Below, one piece after another: positions 1-10,881 of a stretch of DNA of 64,000 bases (within the stretch, counting starts at the first letter, position 1; each line of letters begins with the position of its first letter). A model generated the notes under the pieces. It was not told where the DNA came from. It did not search any database and saw only the letters and a list, made by a program, of their open reading frames with translations. The stretch spans positions 186,001-250,000 of the forward strand of contig NZ_JAJNKB010000007.1 of assembly GCF_021533195.1 (NCBI RefSeq), written 5' to 3'. The position numbers and the translations under genes were made by a program. The DNA comes from Portibacter marinus. Lineage in GTDB: Bacteria > Bacteroidota > Bacteroidia > Chitinophagales > Saprospiraceae.

Positions 1-2
1 TC

Positions 3-1124
3 ATATTGATGACGGGTTGGGCAACAGTTCAATTAGCGGTGGAAGGCATGAAACTGGGTGCCAAGGATTTTATTGCAAAACCATGGGATAATAAAGAAAT
101 GATCTCGGCCATAGAATCTCTCATTACCATTTACGATCCTAAAATTTCGGTGTCAAAATTAGAGGAGGAAGACATATCAATGGTCGGAAAGCACCCTGAT
201 TTTTTGGAAGTGCTGGAAATGGCAGAAAGGGTAGCACCCACAGAGGCTTCTGTCTTAATTTTGGGAGAAAGTGGAACCGGAAAAGAGCTTTTGGCAGAAG
301 CTATTCACAAGGGAAGTAAGCGGAAAGATCATGTTTTCGTTAAGGTGAATCTCGGCGGAATTTCAGGTTCTTTGTTTGAATCTGAAATGTTTGGGCACAA
401 GAAGGGTGCATTTACAGGAGCAGTTGCAGATCGGGAGGGTAGATTCCAGAAAGCACATAAGGGTACCATTTTCCTGGATGAAATCGGAGATTTAGAAATG
501 GATCACCAGGTGAAACTGTTGCGGGTGCTGCAGGAAAAATCATTCGAAGTGTTGGGTTCCAGCAAACCCATCCGATCCGACTTCCGGGTGATCAGTGCGA
601 CAAACAAAGATTTGCAATCTATGGTATTTGATCGTCATTTCAGAGAGGATTTGTTTTATAGAATTAATCTCATCACTTTATATCTACCTTCCTTAAATGA
701 AAGGCCTTCTGATATTCCTATCTTAGTCCGGCATTTTATGGCGAATATGGCCGATCTTTATGAAATGGATATCCCTATTTTAGAAGATGGGGTCTTAGAA
801 TGGTTGAGTACACAGACATATAAAGGCAATATCAGAGAATTAAAAAACAAGGTAGAAAGAACCGTATTGTTAAACCTGGATAAAAAAGTCATCACGACCA
901 AAGATTTCAAAGATCTAAAGTTGCGAAATACAAAATCAAGTGTTGTGAATCTACCCAGAGTGGGTGAGGTCAAGTTGGACGAAATGGAAGAACACATGAT
1001 CAGACAAGCACTTTCCTTTCACGAAGACAACATCAGTAAGGCCGCCAGATCATTGGGAATTACCCGAAGTTCGCTCTATCGGCGTTTAGAAAAGTACAAT
1101 ATAGAGCATGAGTCTCAAAGCTAA
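3..1124 (+). CDS. Sigma-54-dependent response regulator, NtrC type (5' truncated by window)
   Basis: The gene enters from the left edge; the reading frame is open back to base 3, so the true start lies outside. The visible 372 residues begin in the last part of a receiver domain (MTGWATVQLAVEGMKLGAKD, then the conserved KP at about 25-26). A sigma-54 AAA+ domain follows: Walker A GESGTGKE at about 87-94, the sigma-54 contact loop GAFTGA at 134-139, and Walker B GTIFLDEIGD at 153-162. The C-terminus is a Fis-type helix-turn-helix (NISKAARSLGITRSSLYRRL). The protein should activate sigma-54 promoters after phosphorylation. The next gene, a histidine kinase, starts inside its 3' end and is its probable partner. 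Which promoters it controls is not visible. Confidence 0.95.
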   Translation: MLMTGWATVQLAVEGMKLGAKDFIAKPWDNKEMISAIESLITIYDPKISVSKLEEEDISMVGKHPDFLEVLEMAERVAPTEASVLILGESGTGKELLAEAIHKGSKRKDHVFVKVNLGGISGSLFESEMFGHKKGAFTGAVADREGRFQKAHKGTIFLDEIGDLEMDHQVKLLRVLQEKSFEVLGSSKPIRSDFRVISATNKDLQSMVFDRHFREDLFYRINLITLYLPSLNERPSDIPILVRHFMANMADLYEMDIPILEDGVLEWLSTQTYKGNIRELKNKVERTVLLNLDKKVITTKDFKDLKLRNTKSSVVNLPRVGEVKLDEMEEHMIRQALSFHEDNISKAARSLGITRSSLYRRLEKYNIEHESQS

Positions 1125-2397
1125 ATATTTCACACTCATTATCTTGTTGCATGTTGCTTTAACAGTACTTCTTTATCTCTTTCTTCAGGACAATAAATGG
1201 TGGTTTGTTTTATCAGAGCTTTTCATCTTAATATCGCTGACCATATCCATTCGGTTATTTAAAACCATTAATTATCCTTTTCAGCTTTTGAAATCAGGGA
1301 AGGATACCATGTCCGAAGAAGATTTTACCATTAAGTTTAACGAAACAGGAACAAAAGAGTTGGACGACCTGATCGTGGTTTACAATAGGATGATAGACCA
1401 ATTGAGAAAGGAAAAAACCAGAACTGAAGAACAAAGTTATTTTCTGGAAGACCTGATAGAAAATTCTCCATTGGGTATGCTGATCATGGATTATGACAGA
1501 AAGATTGTGATCGCTAATCAAAAAGTGAAGCAAATTTTAGAAGATGGTGATTTGATCAACAAACAATTGGAAACGATAGATCATCCACTAGCAGCGGAGA
1601 TTGCCAAAATGGAAATTTTTCAGGAGCAAATCATCGCCATTGACGGCTTACACAAGTATAAGTGTAAGTTACATCAATTGATTCACAAAGGATTCCCAAG
1701 GCAGTTTGTTATCATTGAAGAGTTGACCAGTGATCTCCTTGAAGCTGAGAAGCAAGCTTATGGAAAGGTAATAAGGATGATGTCGCATGAAGTGAATAAC
1801 AGCATGGGAGCAGTGAATTCCATATTGCAGAATGTTAGTGATTTCGCGCTTAGCGAAGAAGAAGATCAGGAATACAGGGATTATTTAGAAATAGCGATTG
1901 AGCGTAACCGCAAGCTGGGAAAATTTACCGACAATTTTGCAGAGTTCATTCGTCTAGCTAAACCATTGCTGGTAAAGATTGACCTTAATGCTTTGTTGGA
2001 ACAATTGGTAGATTACCTGAAGTTAAGTGCTGGTGAGAGAAGCATCGAAATAGACTTGCGGACTTATCCTGAACCCATTCTAGTGACTGTTGATAAGATT
2101 CAGATGGAACAAGTCATTAGCAATATTCTGAAAAATGCTTTTGAGGCGATTGGTTCGAATGGAGCGGTGAGAATAACAACTCAACCTGAGAAACCACAGC
2201 TTGTAATAGCAGATAATGGTGAAGGAATAAGTGATGAGGAGGCTTCTCAGATTTTTACTCCTTTCTTTTCGACAAAGCCGGATGGTCAGGGCATCGGACT
2301 GATGTTAATCCGTGACATTTTGAACAATCACCAGGCTGAATATCGATTGTACACGGATCAGGGGGATGGGTGGACCAAGTTTGAAGTGGGGTTTTAA
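1108..2397 (+). CDS. Membrane sensor histidine kinase (NtrY/NtrB-like)
   Basis: This 429-residue protein overlaps the response regulator gene by 17 bp, so the two are almost certainly co-translated partners. Two membrane segments lie at about 6-27 and 32-50, followed by a HAMP-like linker and a PAS-like segment at about 112-205 (IENSPLGMLIMDYDRKIVIA). The kinase core has an H box MMSHEVNN with the phospho-accepting His at 227, an N box NILKNAFEAI at 339-348, a G1 box DNGEG at 369-373 and a G2 box GQGIG at 393-397. Almost no periplasmic loop separates the membrane helices, so the signal is probably sensed in the membrane or cytoplasm. The stop codon overlaps that of the convergent gene. Confidence 0.93.
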   Translation: MSLKAKYFTLIILLHVALTVLLYLFLQDNKWWFVLSELFILISLTISIRLFKTINYPFQLLKSGKDTMSEEDFTIKFNETGTKELDDLIVVYNRMIDQLRKEKTRTEEQSYFLEDLIENSPLGMLIMDYDRKIVIANQKVKQILEDGDLINKQLETIDHPLAAEIAKMEIFQEQIIAIDGLHKYKCKLHQLIHKGFPRQFVIIEELTSDLLEAEKQAYGKVIRMMSHEVNNSMGAVNSILQNVSDFALSEEEDQEYRDYLEIAIERNRKLGKFTDNFAEFIRLAKPLLVKIDLNALLEQLVDYLKLSAGERSIEIDLRTYPEPILVTVDKIQMEQVISNILKNAFEAIGSNGAVRITTQPEKPQLVIADNGEGISDEEASQIFTPFFSTKPDGQGIGLMLIRDILNNHQAEYRLYTDQGDGWTKFEVGF

Positions 2398-2960
2398 AAG
2401 AAAGTCTCTTCACCGTCTATAATCACCCTGTTCAGCCCTGACTCAGGTCTTACCTGCCCTTGCTCCTGAACAATTCCTATGCCTGGTGCCAGAAAAATGC
2501 TGAACTCATCATCTATTGCATCCGGAAAGTCGTAATAAAAATGATAACAATTCTCAAAAGTATGGTTCGAGGTCTCCAATCTATAATTCTTATCCTGGAT
2601 TTCAGCCTTATATTCAAACTCAGTGTCTGGAGTAAAAGATAATTTCCAGTGCTTGCCCACTCTTTTTTCTAAGTCAAACAGCAAGTACTCATGACCATTG
2701 CCTGTGGTTTTATAAATCTTATTCCTTTCATTACGATAATAAGAAGTGTCAGTTCCAGTGTCATAGCTTTCAATGAATCTAAAATATTCTTTACCATTTA
2801 TGGTCTCCTTTACGTCAATAAGAACCTGAAGTCCTTTAATATAATCCCACTCGTTGCCTACGTGAAGGGGGAAATAATCTGCGGCAGCTTCGTCAATCTC
2901 TTTTGTACAAGAGATTAGAATGATAAGAAATGCGAATTGTAGTATAAAGATGTTTTTCAT
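2394..2960 (-). CDS. Uncharacterised lipoprotein
   Basis: I chose the internal ATG at 2960 because it gives a clean lipoprotein signal (MKNIFILQFAFLIILISC) with a lipobox Cys at residue 18; the open frame extends 8 codons upstream without looking like a signal peptide. The mature protein, about 170 residues, begins with acidic residues and contains a PLHVGNEWDY motif, seen in many Bacteroidota exported proteins of unknown role. It has no enzymatic motif that I recognise. Its stop codon overlaps the stop of the convergent kinase gene. It is probably anchored to the periplasmic face or the surface of the outer membrane. Function unknown. Confidence 0.8.
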   Translation of the reverse strand: MKNIFILQFAFLIILISCTKEIDEAAADYFPLHVGNEWDYIKGLQVLIDVKETINGKEYFRFIESYDTGTDTSYYRNERNKIYKTTGNGHEYLLFDLEKRVGKHWKLSFTPDTEFEYKAEIQDKNYRLETSNHTFENCYHFYYDFPDAIDDEFSIFLAPGIGIVQEQGQVRPESGLNRVIIDGEETFF

Positions 2961-3010
2961 ACTACTAAAGACGAATACATTCATAACTTCGTTGGTGCAA
3001 CCACTAAAAT

Positions 3011-3844
3011 ATGACTCTTTTAAAAATTTCAGGATGGTCGAAAATGGTGATGATTATTTCGGCAGCTGTGATGTTTAGTGCGGCAACATTGACCTACACA
3101 CCCATACCTCTACATTTAAAACCGGAAAAACTGATCGCTAAAATGGAAGAAGCCTTGGGCGGCAAAGAGCGTTTTTATAATATGCTAGATGTACAGTTCG
3201 ATTATGTTTTTGAATATGTAGAAAGTGGTAAAAAAGATATATCAGAGGAGCGTATGATCTTTGAAGGTGAACAAACATGGGCCAGGTATACTACTCACAG
3301 TGCTATTGTTTCACCCGATGTAGAAGGTGAAGTGATACATACGCTGATCAACCATCAACCCTACGTTTTTATCGATGGCCAGCAAGTCGATGATGAACGG
3401 TCGCTGAAATCTTGCGCAAGCATCCGAAAGGCCAATTACTATTGGTTCACCATGATGTATAAGCTCAGTGATCCGGGTGTTCTGCTTTCCGCTGAGGGGC
3501 ATGAGAAAATCGGCGATGTCTTGTATCACAAAGTAAAGGTCAGTTACGATCCTGATGAAGTGGGTAAAGAGGACAATGATACCTATTTACTTTATCTTAA
3601 TAGTGCAACCCATCTGGTAGACCAATTTCATTTTGCGATGCCAGAGGATGGGTCCTATATGGGTGTCAAGGTAGAGGTGGAGTATGACACTGTAAATGGC
3701 CTAAAAGTTCCGGCGAAGAGGTCTGCTTATATGCCTGATGAGAATGGCAAATATTCTACACAGCCTAGACTGATACAAACGTCTACCAATTTTCGGTTTA
3801 ATAACGGATTTAATGTGAAGGGATGGACTATTGATCAGAAGTAA
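3011..3844 (+). CDS. Exported protein, tentatively DUF6503 family
   Basis: A 277-residue protein with an N-terminal hydrophobic segment at about 12-28 that can act as a signal peptide or anchor. The body reads as a beta-rich domain built on the pattern LGGKERFYNMLDVQFDY followed by repeated beta strands, with an aromatic-rich middle (NYYWFTMMYKL). This resembles the lipocalin-like or LolA-like folds of Bacteroidota DUF6503 proteins, but the assignment rests only on memory of the family pattern. No catalytic residues are apparent. It is divergent from the preceding lipoprotein gene with about 50 bp between starts, so the two promoters may share this short gap. Confidence 0.75.
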   Translation: MTLLKISGWSKMVMIISAAVMFSAATLTYTPIPLHLKPEKLIAKMEEALGGKERFYNMLDVQFDYVFEYVESGKKDISEERMIFEGEQTWARYTTHSAIVSPDVEGEVIHTLINHQPYVFIDGQQVDDERSLKSCASIRKANYYWFTMMYKLSDPGVLLSAEGHEKIGDVLYHKVKVSYDPDEVGKEDNDTYLLYLNSATHLVDQFHFAMPEDGSYMGVKVEVEYDTVNGLKVPAKRSAYMPDENGKYSTQPRLIQTSTNFRFNNGFNVKGWTIDQK

Positions 3845-3981
3845 GCTCTTGACAATCTTACATTTTATCAGATGTACTAGTGATGACTTCTCAGCCCATT
3901 TTTTTCGGTTCCGTTTGTTAAATTTTTCAATGAAATGATCCAAATGCTCACCTTTAACGTATAATATGGAAAAGTAAAGCG

Positions 3982-4299
3982 ATGAAAAAAGCAATTCTAA
4001 TGATTTTATTTGCCACAGGCACGATGTATTCCTATGCTCAATCAGTTTCTTTTACTTTGCATAATGAGACTTCACAAAGCATTCCACTAAAAATTCCAGG
4101 GGTAATGAATCCTAATCTCAGCCCGTTTTCTGATAGTGGAGTAAGTCTAAAAATTGGCCAAAAGGTTTACTTTAAATATCTTGGAAAAAAAGTGTTGTTA
4201 TTAACTGCACATGAAAACCTGGAAGGTAAAAAATTAAATGTTGGTGCTTTGATCAATAAAAGGAAAGAGGAGATAGATTCAAAGCGCACACATCATTGA
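3982..4299 (+). CDS. Small secreted protein of unknown function
   Basis: A 105-residue protein with a clear signal peptide (MKKAILMILFATGTMYSYAQ, cleavage after about residue 20). The mature part, about 85 residues, is beta-rich at first (SVSFTLHNETSQSIPLKIPG) and ends in a basic tail rich in Lys and Arg. The N-terminal pattern of a polar strand followed by IPLKIPGVMNPNLSP recurs in small Bacteroidota secreted proteins, but I cannot name a family. A TATAAT-like stretch at 3961-3966 lies about 16 bp before the ATG. The gene faces the next gene tail to tail. Confidence 0.65.
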   Translation: MKKAILMILFATGTMYSYAQSVSFTLHNETSQSIPLKIPGVMNPNLSPFSDSGVSLKIGQKVYFKYLGKKVLLLTAHENLEGKKLNVGALINKRKEEIDSKRTHH

Positions 4300-4369
4300 T
4301 ACAGATAACCTTCTTTATTAATCATACAATTGATCTCAGTAGAGATTGGGGTCGTTTGTGAATTCAATT

Positions 4370-4807
4370 TTACCAACCTTTATCTCTTCTCATTTCTGCT
4401 CGCCTCATGGGCATTTTGTCAATGGTCTTAAAGATGTCATCAGGCTTAGTGACAGCTTTATATCGCTCTTTAACACTGCCATCTAACCCTATCAATATCA
4501 TCTCGAAATTTCCATTATTTTTTTTGTAATTATTGTAAATACTGCTATCTGGTATGGTATTTTTTTCTTTTAGGCCAATGGATAACTGGTTCGCCCTGGC
4601 CGTGTAAACCAATAACTTACGGTCTTTCAATCCGTCTTCATGGTCCTGCAAAAACTTCATTTGTTTCTGATAAATATCAGTTTCTTGATCGATCATCAGC
4701 ACTAATATGCGGTTCTCCCATTGATGTTTAGATAAGTCTTGTGCTTTCATTGTTAAAATGTTTGGTAGTACCAAACTTAAGATGATGAGGTGTTTATACA
4801 ATCTCAT
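4370..4807 (-). CDS. DUF4174 domain protein, exported
   Basis: A 145-residue protein with an N-terminal signal segment (MRLYKHLIILSLVLPNILTM) and a thioredoxin-like domain of the DUF4174 type: the mature part starts LSKHQWENRILVLMIDQE, the usual tryptophan-asparagine-arginine opening of this family, and has the late FEMILIGLDGSVKERY segment that matches the strand before the DUF4174 C-terminus. No CxxC pair is present, so redox activity is unlikely. Its first 14 bp overlap the end of the PhyH-like gene, so the two form a translationally linked pair. The role is unknown; periplasmic location is inferred from the signal. Confidence 0.75.
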   Translation of the reverse strand: MRLYKHLIILSLVLPNILTMKAQDLSKHQWENRILVLMIDQETDIYQKQMKFLQDHEDGLKDRKLLVYTARANQLSIGLKEKNTIPDSSIYNNYKKNNGNFEMILIGLDGSVKERYKAVTKPDDIFKTIDKMPMRRAEMRRDKGW

Positions 4808-5642
4808 TCCAATTTATCTTGTCGTTGTGTGAGTGCGTGAAACCCATTGCCCGCTCTTCTTTAATGGTTTTTTCATCCCTGTAAGCCACTACGTAAGTCT
4901 TTCGCCAGCCATTACTGGTGTTTCCACCGGAACCATGAACAATTCGCTCATCGTGAATGGTAAGACTTCCCCTTTTCACTGGTAAATAAACAATTTCATC
5001 AGTAGGTTTCATGTCAATGACCAAGGTATGAGAATCTTCTCTATTGACCTCACTGGAATGAGCAACTGCACCCTTAGGTCGATGCCCTCTTAATTTTTCT
5101 TCTTTGTTGCTCCCCGGGACCACTTGCAAACAACCATTTTCTAAATCTGAGTCAGTTAAAGCAAGAGAGAAAGTAGCTGTCCATGTATTTTTAGTCTTGG
5201 GCCAGTATCCAAGGTCCTGGTGCATGGCAAATTCCGCCTTTTCTTTCGAAGGTTTTTTGGCCAGAAATTGTTCATAGTCAATGGCAGCCTTGCCCTCTGG
5301 ATAGAGTTGATCTGCAATATTTTGTGAAATTTGGTGAAAAATATTGTTTTTCAATTCCGGTCTGTAATGGCTTGGAAGCATGGCATTAACCAATTGGAAT
5401 TCTTCGAAAGGTGTACCATAAGGTTGACTCATATCACAAAAATCCCTTTCCATTCCGGGTTGTTTTCCCATGATGAAATGCTCAAACCATGGATCAATGG
5501 TTGACATTTCTTCCTCTGTAAGCACATCATTTAAGACCAGGTAGCCAACATCTCGATAACGCTGTATTTCTTCACTTGTTAAAAGATATTGAAGGCCTCC
5601 GCGTCTATGTTTGCCTGAATCGGGATTGGTTATCTTTTTCAT
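4794..5642 (-). CDS. Phytanoyl-CoA dioxygenase (PhyH) family protein
   Basis: A 282-residue Fe(II)/2-oxoglutarate-dependent oxygenase. The iron facial triad is visible as H141 and D143 in MHQDLGYW and the distal H236 in ERIVHGSGGN; R247 in NGWRKTY is placed to bind 2-oxoglutarate. The N-terminal LTSEEIQRYRDVGYLVLNDV is the usual opening of PhyH proteins. Length fits the family. Such enzymes hydroxylate small metabolites such as ectoine, fatty acyl or amino-acid derived compounds; nothing here identifies the substrate. It overlaps the DUF4174 gene by 14 bp and follows the MoxR gene after about 150 bp. Confidence 0.88.
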   Translation of the reverse strand: MKKITNPDSGKHRRGGLQYLLTSEEIQRYRDVGYLVLNDVLTEEEMSTIDPWFEHFIMGKQPGMERDFCDMSQPYGTPFEEFQLVNAMLPSHYRPELKNNIFHQISQNIADQLYPEGKAAIDYEQFLAKKPSKEKAEFAMHQDLGYWPKTKNTWTATFSLALTDSDLENGCLQVVPGSNKEEKLRGHRPKGAVAHSSEVNREDSHTLVIDMKPTDEIVYLPVKRGSLTIHDERIVHGSGGNTSNGWRKTYVVAYRDEKTIKEERAMGFTHSHNDKINWNEIV

Positions 5643-5790
5643 TTGAGCAGAGATTTCAAGTAATTTAACGAATTCTGTTGAAAACGAAAATCAGAAATAA
5701 GTGAAGTTAAGAGGGATGAAGTCCATTAATAAGCAATACCGCCTGTAGTCCTGTATATAAGGAACAGGAATTAAAACTAAATCATAATAA

Positions 5791-6759
5791 TTACATCAAT
5801 CCCTTGATGATGTCCTCCTCGGTGATGCCTTCTGCCTCAGCCTTGTAGTTACGCACGATTCTATGCCTCAATACATAATTGGCAATGGCCTGAATATCAC
5901 TGATATCGGGAGAATATTTTCCATGGATCGCCGCATGACACTTGGCTCCCAATACCAAATATTGAGATGCCCTTGGTCCAGCTCCCCAGGAAATATAATT
6001 GTTGACCTCCTCTGTGGCTTTCGGGCCGCCAGGTCTGGTTTTTCCAACCAATCCTACAGCGTATTCGAGCACATTATCAGTGATCGGAATTTTTCTGATC
6101 AGGTTCTGGAAAAATAAGATTTCTTCCGCAGAAACAATGTGATTCAAAGTGATGTTCTGGACAGCTGTGGTAGCTTTCACCACCTGCAATTCTTCTTCAT
6201 AAGAAGGATAGTCCAATGGTATATTGAACATAAATCGGTCTAACTGTGCTTCTGGCAAAGGATAAGTTCCTTCCTGCTCAATCGGGTTTTGAGTAGCTAG
6301 TACAAAGAAAGGGCGCGGAAGTAAATGTCTGTCGCCACCGATGGTCACTGACCTTTCCTGCATGGCCTCTAAAAGAGCGGCCTGAGTCTTAGGTGGCGTA
6401 CGGTTAATTTCATCTGCCAGCACTATGTTCGAAAAGAGAGGGCCTTCTAAAAATTTGAACTTACGATCGTCGTCTAATATTTCAGAGCCGGTGATATCCG
6501 ACGGCATTAAATCCGGCGTGAATTGTATTCTCTTAAATTCCAATTCCAGCACTTCAGCTATCGTACTGACCAATAAAGTCTTGGCCAGACCCGGAACACC
6601 CACCAATAAACTATGCCCATTACTAAATAGAGAGATGATGACGGCCTTGACAACTTCCTTCTGACCTACGATTACCTTAGCGATTTCATCAGATAATGCG
6701 TTGAAGGATTTTGCTAAGTGATCCACTGCTTCGACTTCCGACTTAAATTCTAGCGCCAT
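5791..6759 (-). CDS. MoxR-family AAA+ ATPase
   Basis: A 322-residue AAA+ protein with Walker A GVPGLAKT at 54-61, Walker B LADEINRTPPKTQAALLEAM from 114, and the sensor 1 region FVLATQNPIEQEGTYPLPEA. The winged-helix C-terminus contains the family pattern SWGAGPRASQYLVLGAKCHA. MoxR ATPases act as chaperones that mature or assemble membrane or metal-containing complexes, usually with a DUF58 protein and VWA-domain proteins encoded next to them. Here neither neighbour is such a gene: a PhyH protein follows and a VanX-like dipeptidase precedes it. The assignment is secure, the client is not. Confidence 0.95.
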   Translation of the reverse strand: MALEFKSEVEAVDHLAKSFNALSDEIAKVIVGQKEVVKAVIISLFSNGHSLLVGVPGLAKTLLVSTIAEVLELEFKRIQFTPDLMPSDITGSEILDDDRKFKFLEGPLFSNIVLADEINRTPPKTQAALLEAMQERSVTIGGDRHLLPRPFFVLATQNPIEQEGTYPLPEAQLDRFMFNIPLDYPSYEEELQVVKATTAVQNITLNHIVSAEEILFFQNLIRKIPITDNVLEYAVGLVGKTRPGGPKATEEVNNYISWGAGPRASQYLVLGAKCHAAIHGKYSPDISDIQAIANYVLRHRIVRNYKAEAEGITEEDIIKGLM

Positions 6760-6865
6760 TTTTTTCTTTGATTTTAAGATTTTTCGTTTGCGATTATCAA
6801 TCTACCCGTGTTTAACGAGCCCAAACTTGAAATTGTTTCGCAATATAGGTTTCTCGAATGACATA

Positions 6866-7576
6866 CTATAGACAATCCCACTCCCAATCGGCGATTTCAT
6901 AGCTTCCATCGACGAATGAGAAATGCCACCATTCAGTTCTTATTCCTTTAAATCCGTATTTGTCCATCAAGTCGTTAAGTAATTTTCGATTTCTCAATAC
7001 GTTTTTGGGAAGGTCCAGATTGTCAGTATGCGCCTCTTTTCCGAAGAAGTCGTACTCAGTGCCCATGTCCAGATAGTTGCCGTCACCATCCATAATGCTT
7101 AAGTCGATCGCAACACCTCGATTATGCATCGAACCCTTCGCAGGTGGTGTAACATATGAGGCATTGGGTACTTTATCCCATAATTTTTGTTGGACAGGTT
7201 TAGGCCGATAGCAATCGAATAGAACAATTTTATGGTTGATCTGAGCCAATGATTTAGCTACTTTTTGAAGTGCTTTGCCGGCTTCTGCTCTGAGATAACA
7301 CTTGCCACACTCATACATTTTTTCTTCAACAAAATTATTATCGGTCGCGTAGCGAATATCCAAATGAAAGTAGTCGTTTTCTGTAAATTGGAACCATCCT
7401 TCCCGATCTTCGACTGGAAGATTATTTAGTCTTCTTTCCAGATCATTGTTTTCCTTCTTAGTGGTCCCTATTATGCGACCAGGATCAGGAGATGAAGCAG
7501 ATTTGTCTTCACAAGAAGTCAGGAAGGTGAAGAGGATTATAAATGACAAGAAGTAGGAATAATGAATTTTTCTCAT
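6866..7576 (-). CDS. VanX/DdpX-like D-Ala-D-Ala dipeptidase (M15D), lipoprotein
   Basis: A 236-residue zinc peptidase with a lipoprotein signal ending in LTSC (Cys 22). The M15 zinc ligands are visible as H151 and D158 in SMHNRGVAIDLS and H218 in EWWHFSF, with catalytic E215; R124 in DCYRPKP matches the arginine that stabilises the transition state in VanX. The enzyme should cleave D-Ala-D-Ala, recycling peptidoglycan dipeptide at the periplasmic membrane face. No vanH, vanA or vanRS-type gene is nearby, so a resistance role is not supported. The lipid anchor suggests outer-membrane tethering. Confidence 0.9.
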   Translation of the reverse strand: MRKIHYSYFLSFIILFTFLTSCEDKSASSPDPGRIIGTTKKENNDLERRLNNLPVEDREGWFQFTENDYFHLDIRYATDNNFVEEKMYECGKCYLRAEAGKALQKVAKSLAQINHKIVLFDCYRPKPVQQKLWDKVPNASYVTPPAKGSMHNRGVAIDLSIMDGDGNYLDMGTEYDFFGKEAHTDNLDLPKNVLRNRKLLNDLMDKYGFKGIRTEWWHFSFVDGSYEIADWEWDCL

Positions 7577-7759
7577 TTCAATCGATACGCTATATGATTT
7601 GCAATAATAAAGCTATTTCTATTTATAAAATTAGAAGACCACTTAATTTTGCCCTTAGACCATTTGAATAGGGAAGATCATTGTTGAATCCAGCCCGAAA
7701 AATTCTTCATTCTCCTTATCGGGTGCGACTTTGCCAATAGTTGGCTAAATCACTGCCTA

Positions 7760-8497
7760 CTATTCATCATCAATCTCTTGACTGATCATCTCAATGGTCT
7801 GTTCTATCTCTTTCTGTACATCAACCATTATAAAATTAGTAAATATATGTAATACGGCTCTGACCGTCTTGAGATCGAAAATATAGTTTGGATCAGTTTG
7901 TACCTCTAATGTTTTCACTGGGAGGATGTAGCCATCGCTTCTATCTTTTAGGTTTTTATATTCAAAGCCATGGTCTGCAAAAGAATTTCGAAATCGACTT
8001 TTTATTAATTCAAAGTCTTGTTGCCACCAATTGATATTTTGATATTCCATTTCATATAAGTTTGAAATTTGATTACGAAGGTTATCATTTTTCACAATTT
8101 GTAAGCCAATCTGTTGTAAGGTCTCGTAGGGTGCACCCTTAAACATCATGATACGATTGAAAACAGAATGCAAAAAATGAAATCCAAGTGAATCATGATA
8201 ATCGATTTTCCCATCTACCCAATCCACTAAGATATCCTGACTGTTGATACTTATTCGTTGAAATGCGATGGCATCTTTAATTTGGGTTAAATCATACTTT
8301 AGCCCATTTCTAACTTCACCCAGTAGATCTTTTTCCAGAACTCTTAATTTATTGGCCTCATTCAAGTTATTAATCTGCAATGCAATTAAAATGCCTATAA
8401 CTACCAGAAAGATTTCACCAATGGCATAGAGTAAATATTTACTGACCTTATTTTCAGTCAATAGCTTTCGTCGAATGGTTCTAAAGAATTTGATCAT
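7760..8497 (-). CDS. DUF6090 family membrane protein
   Basis: A 245-residue protein opening with a short basic amphipathic stretch (MIKFFRTIRRKLLTENKVSK) and then one membrane helix (YLLYAIGEIFLVVIGILIAL) ending in QINNLNE. This N-terminus is the signature of the DUF6090 family, which is expanded in Bacteroidota. The remainder, about 200 residues, is mostly helical and would be periplasmic. The function of the family is unknown. The gene stands alone, with 160-180 bp gaps on both sides. Confidence 0.85.
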   Translation of the reverse strand: MIKFFRTIRRKLLTENKVSKYLLYAIGEIFLVVIGILIALQINNLNEANKLRVLEKDLLGEVRNGLKYDLTQIKDAIAFQRISINSQDILVDWVDGKIDYHDSLGFHFLHSVFNRIMMFKGAPYETLQQIGLQIVKNDNLRNQISNLYEMEYQNINWWQQDFELIKSRFRNSFADHGFEYKNLKDRSDGYILPVKTLEVQTDPNYIFDLKTVRAVLHIFTNFIMVDVQKEIEQTIEMISQEIDDE

Positions 8498-8660
8498 TGG
8501 TTTTTTGGTTAGGTTAATAAAGAACTGTGTCGTGAATTTTCAATCCACATCAGATATATGCGGTGTTCACTTTAAGATAGGCAAAGTTTGACCATACTGA
8601 ACGGTAGAGATAAAATTTTATCATTTTTAAGTTTGGGTTTTAATTGCCTTTCCTCTCGAA

Positions 8661-10817
<2,157 letters not shown>

Positions 10818-10881
10818 TTAAAATGGAGCAGTGCGGCAAATTATCAATCTCATAAGGACACTTGTATTTACATGACGATAG

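Noticed and set aside
3701-3994. 97-codon minus-strand frame
   Set aside because: It is antisense to the end of the 3011-3844 gene and has no recognisable features.
6866-7576. Vancomycin-type resistance locus
   Set aside because: Only a VanX-like dipeptidase is present; no ligase, dehydrogenase or sensor partner is near. Peptidoglycan recycling is the simpler reading.
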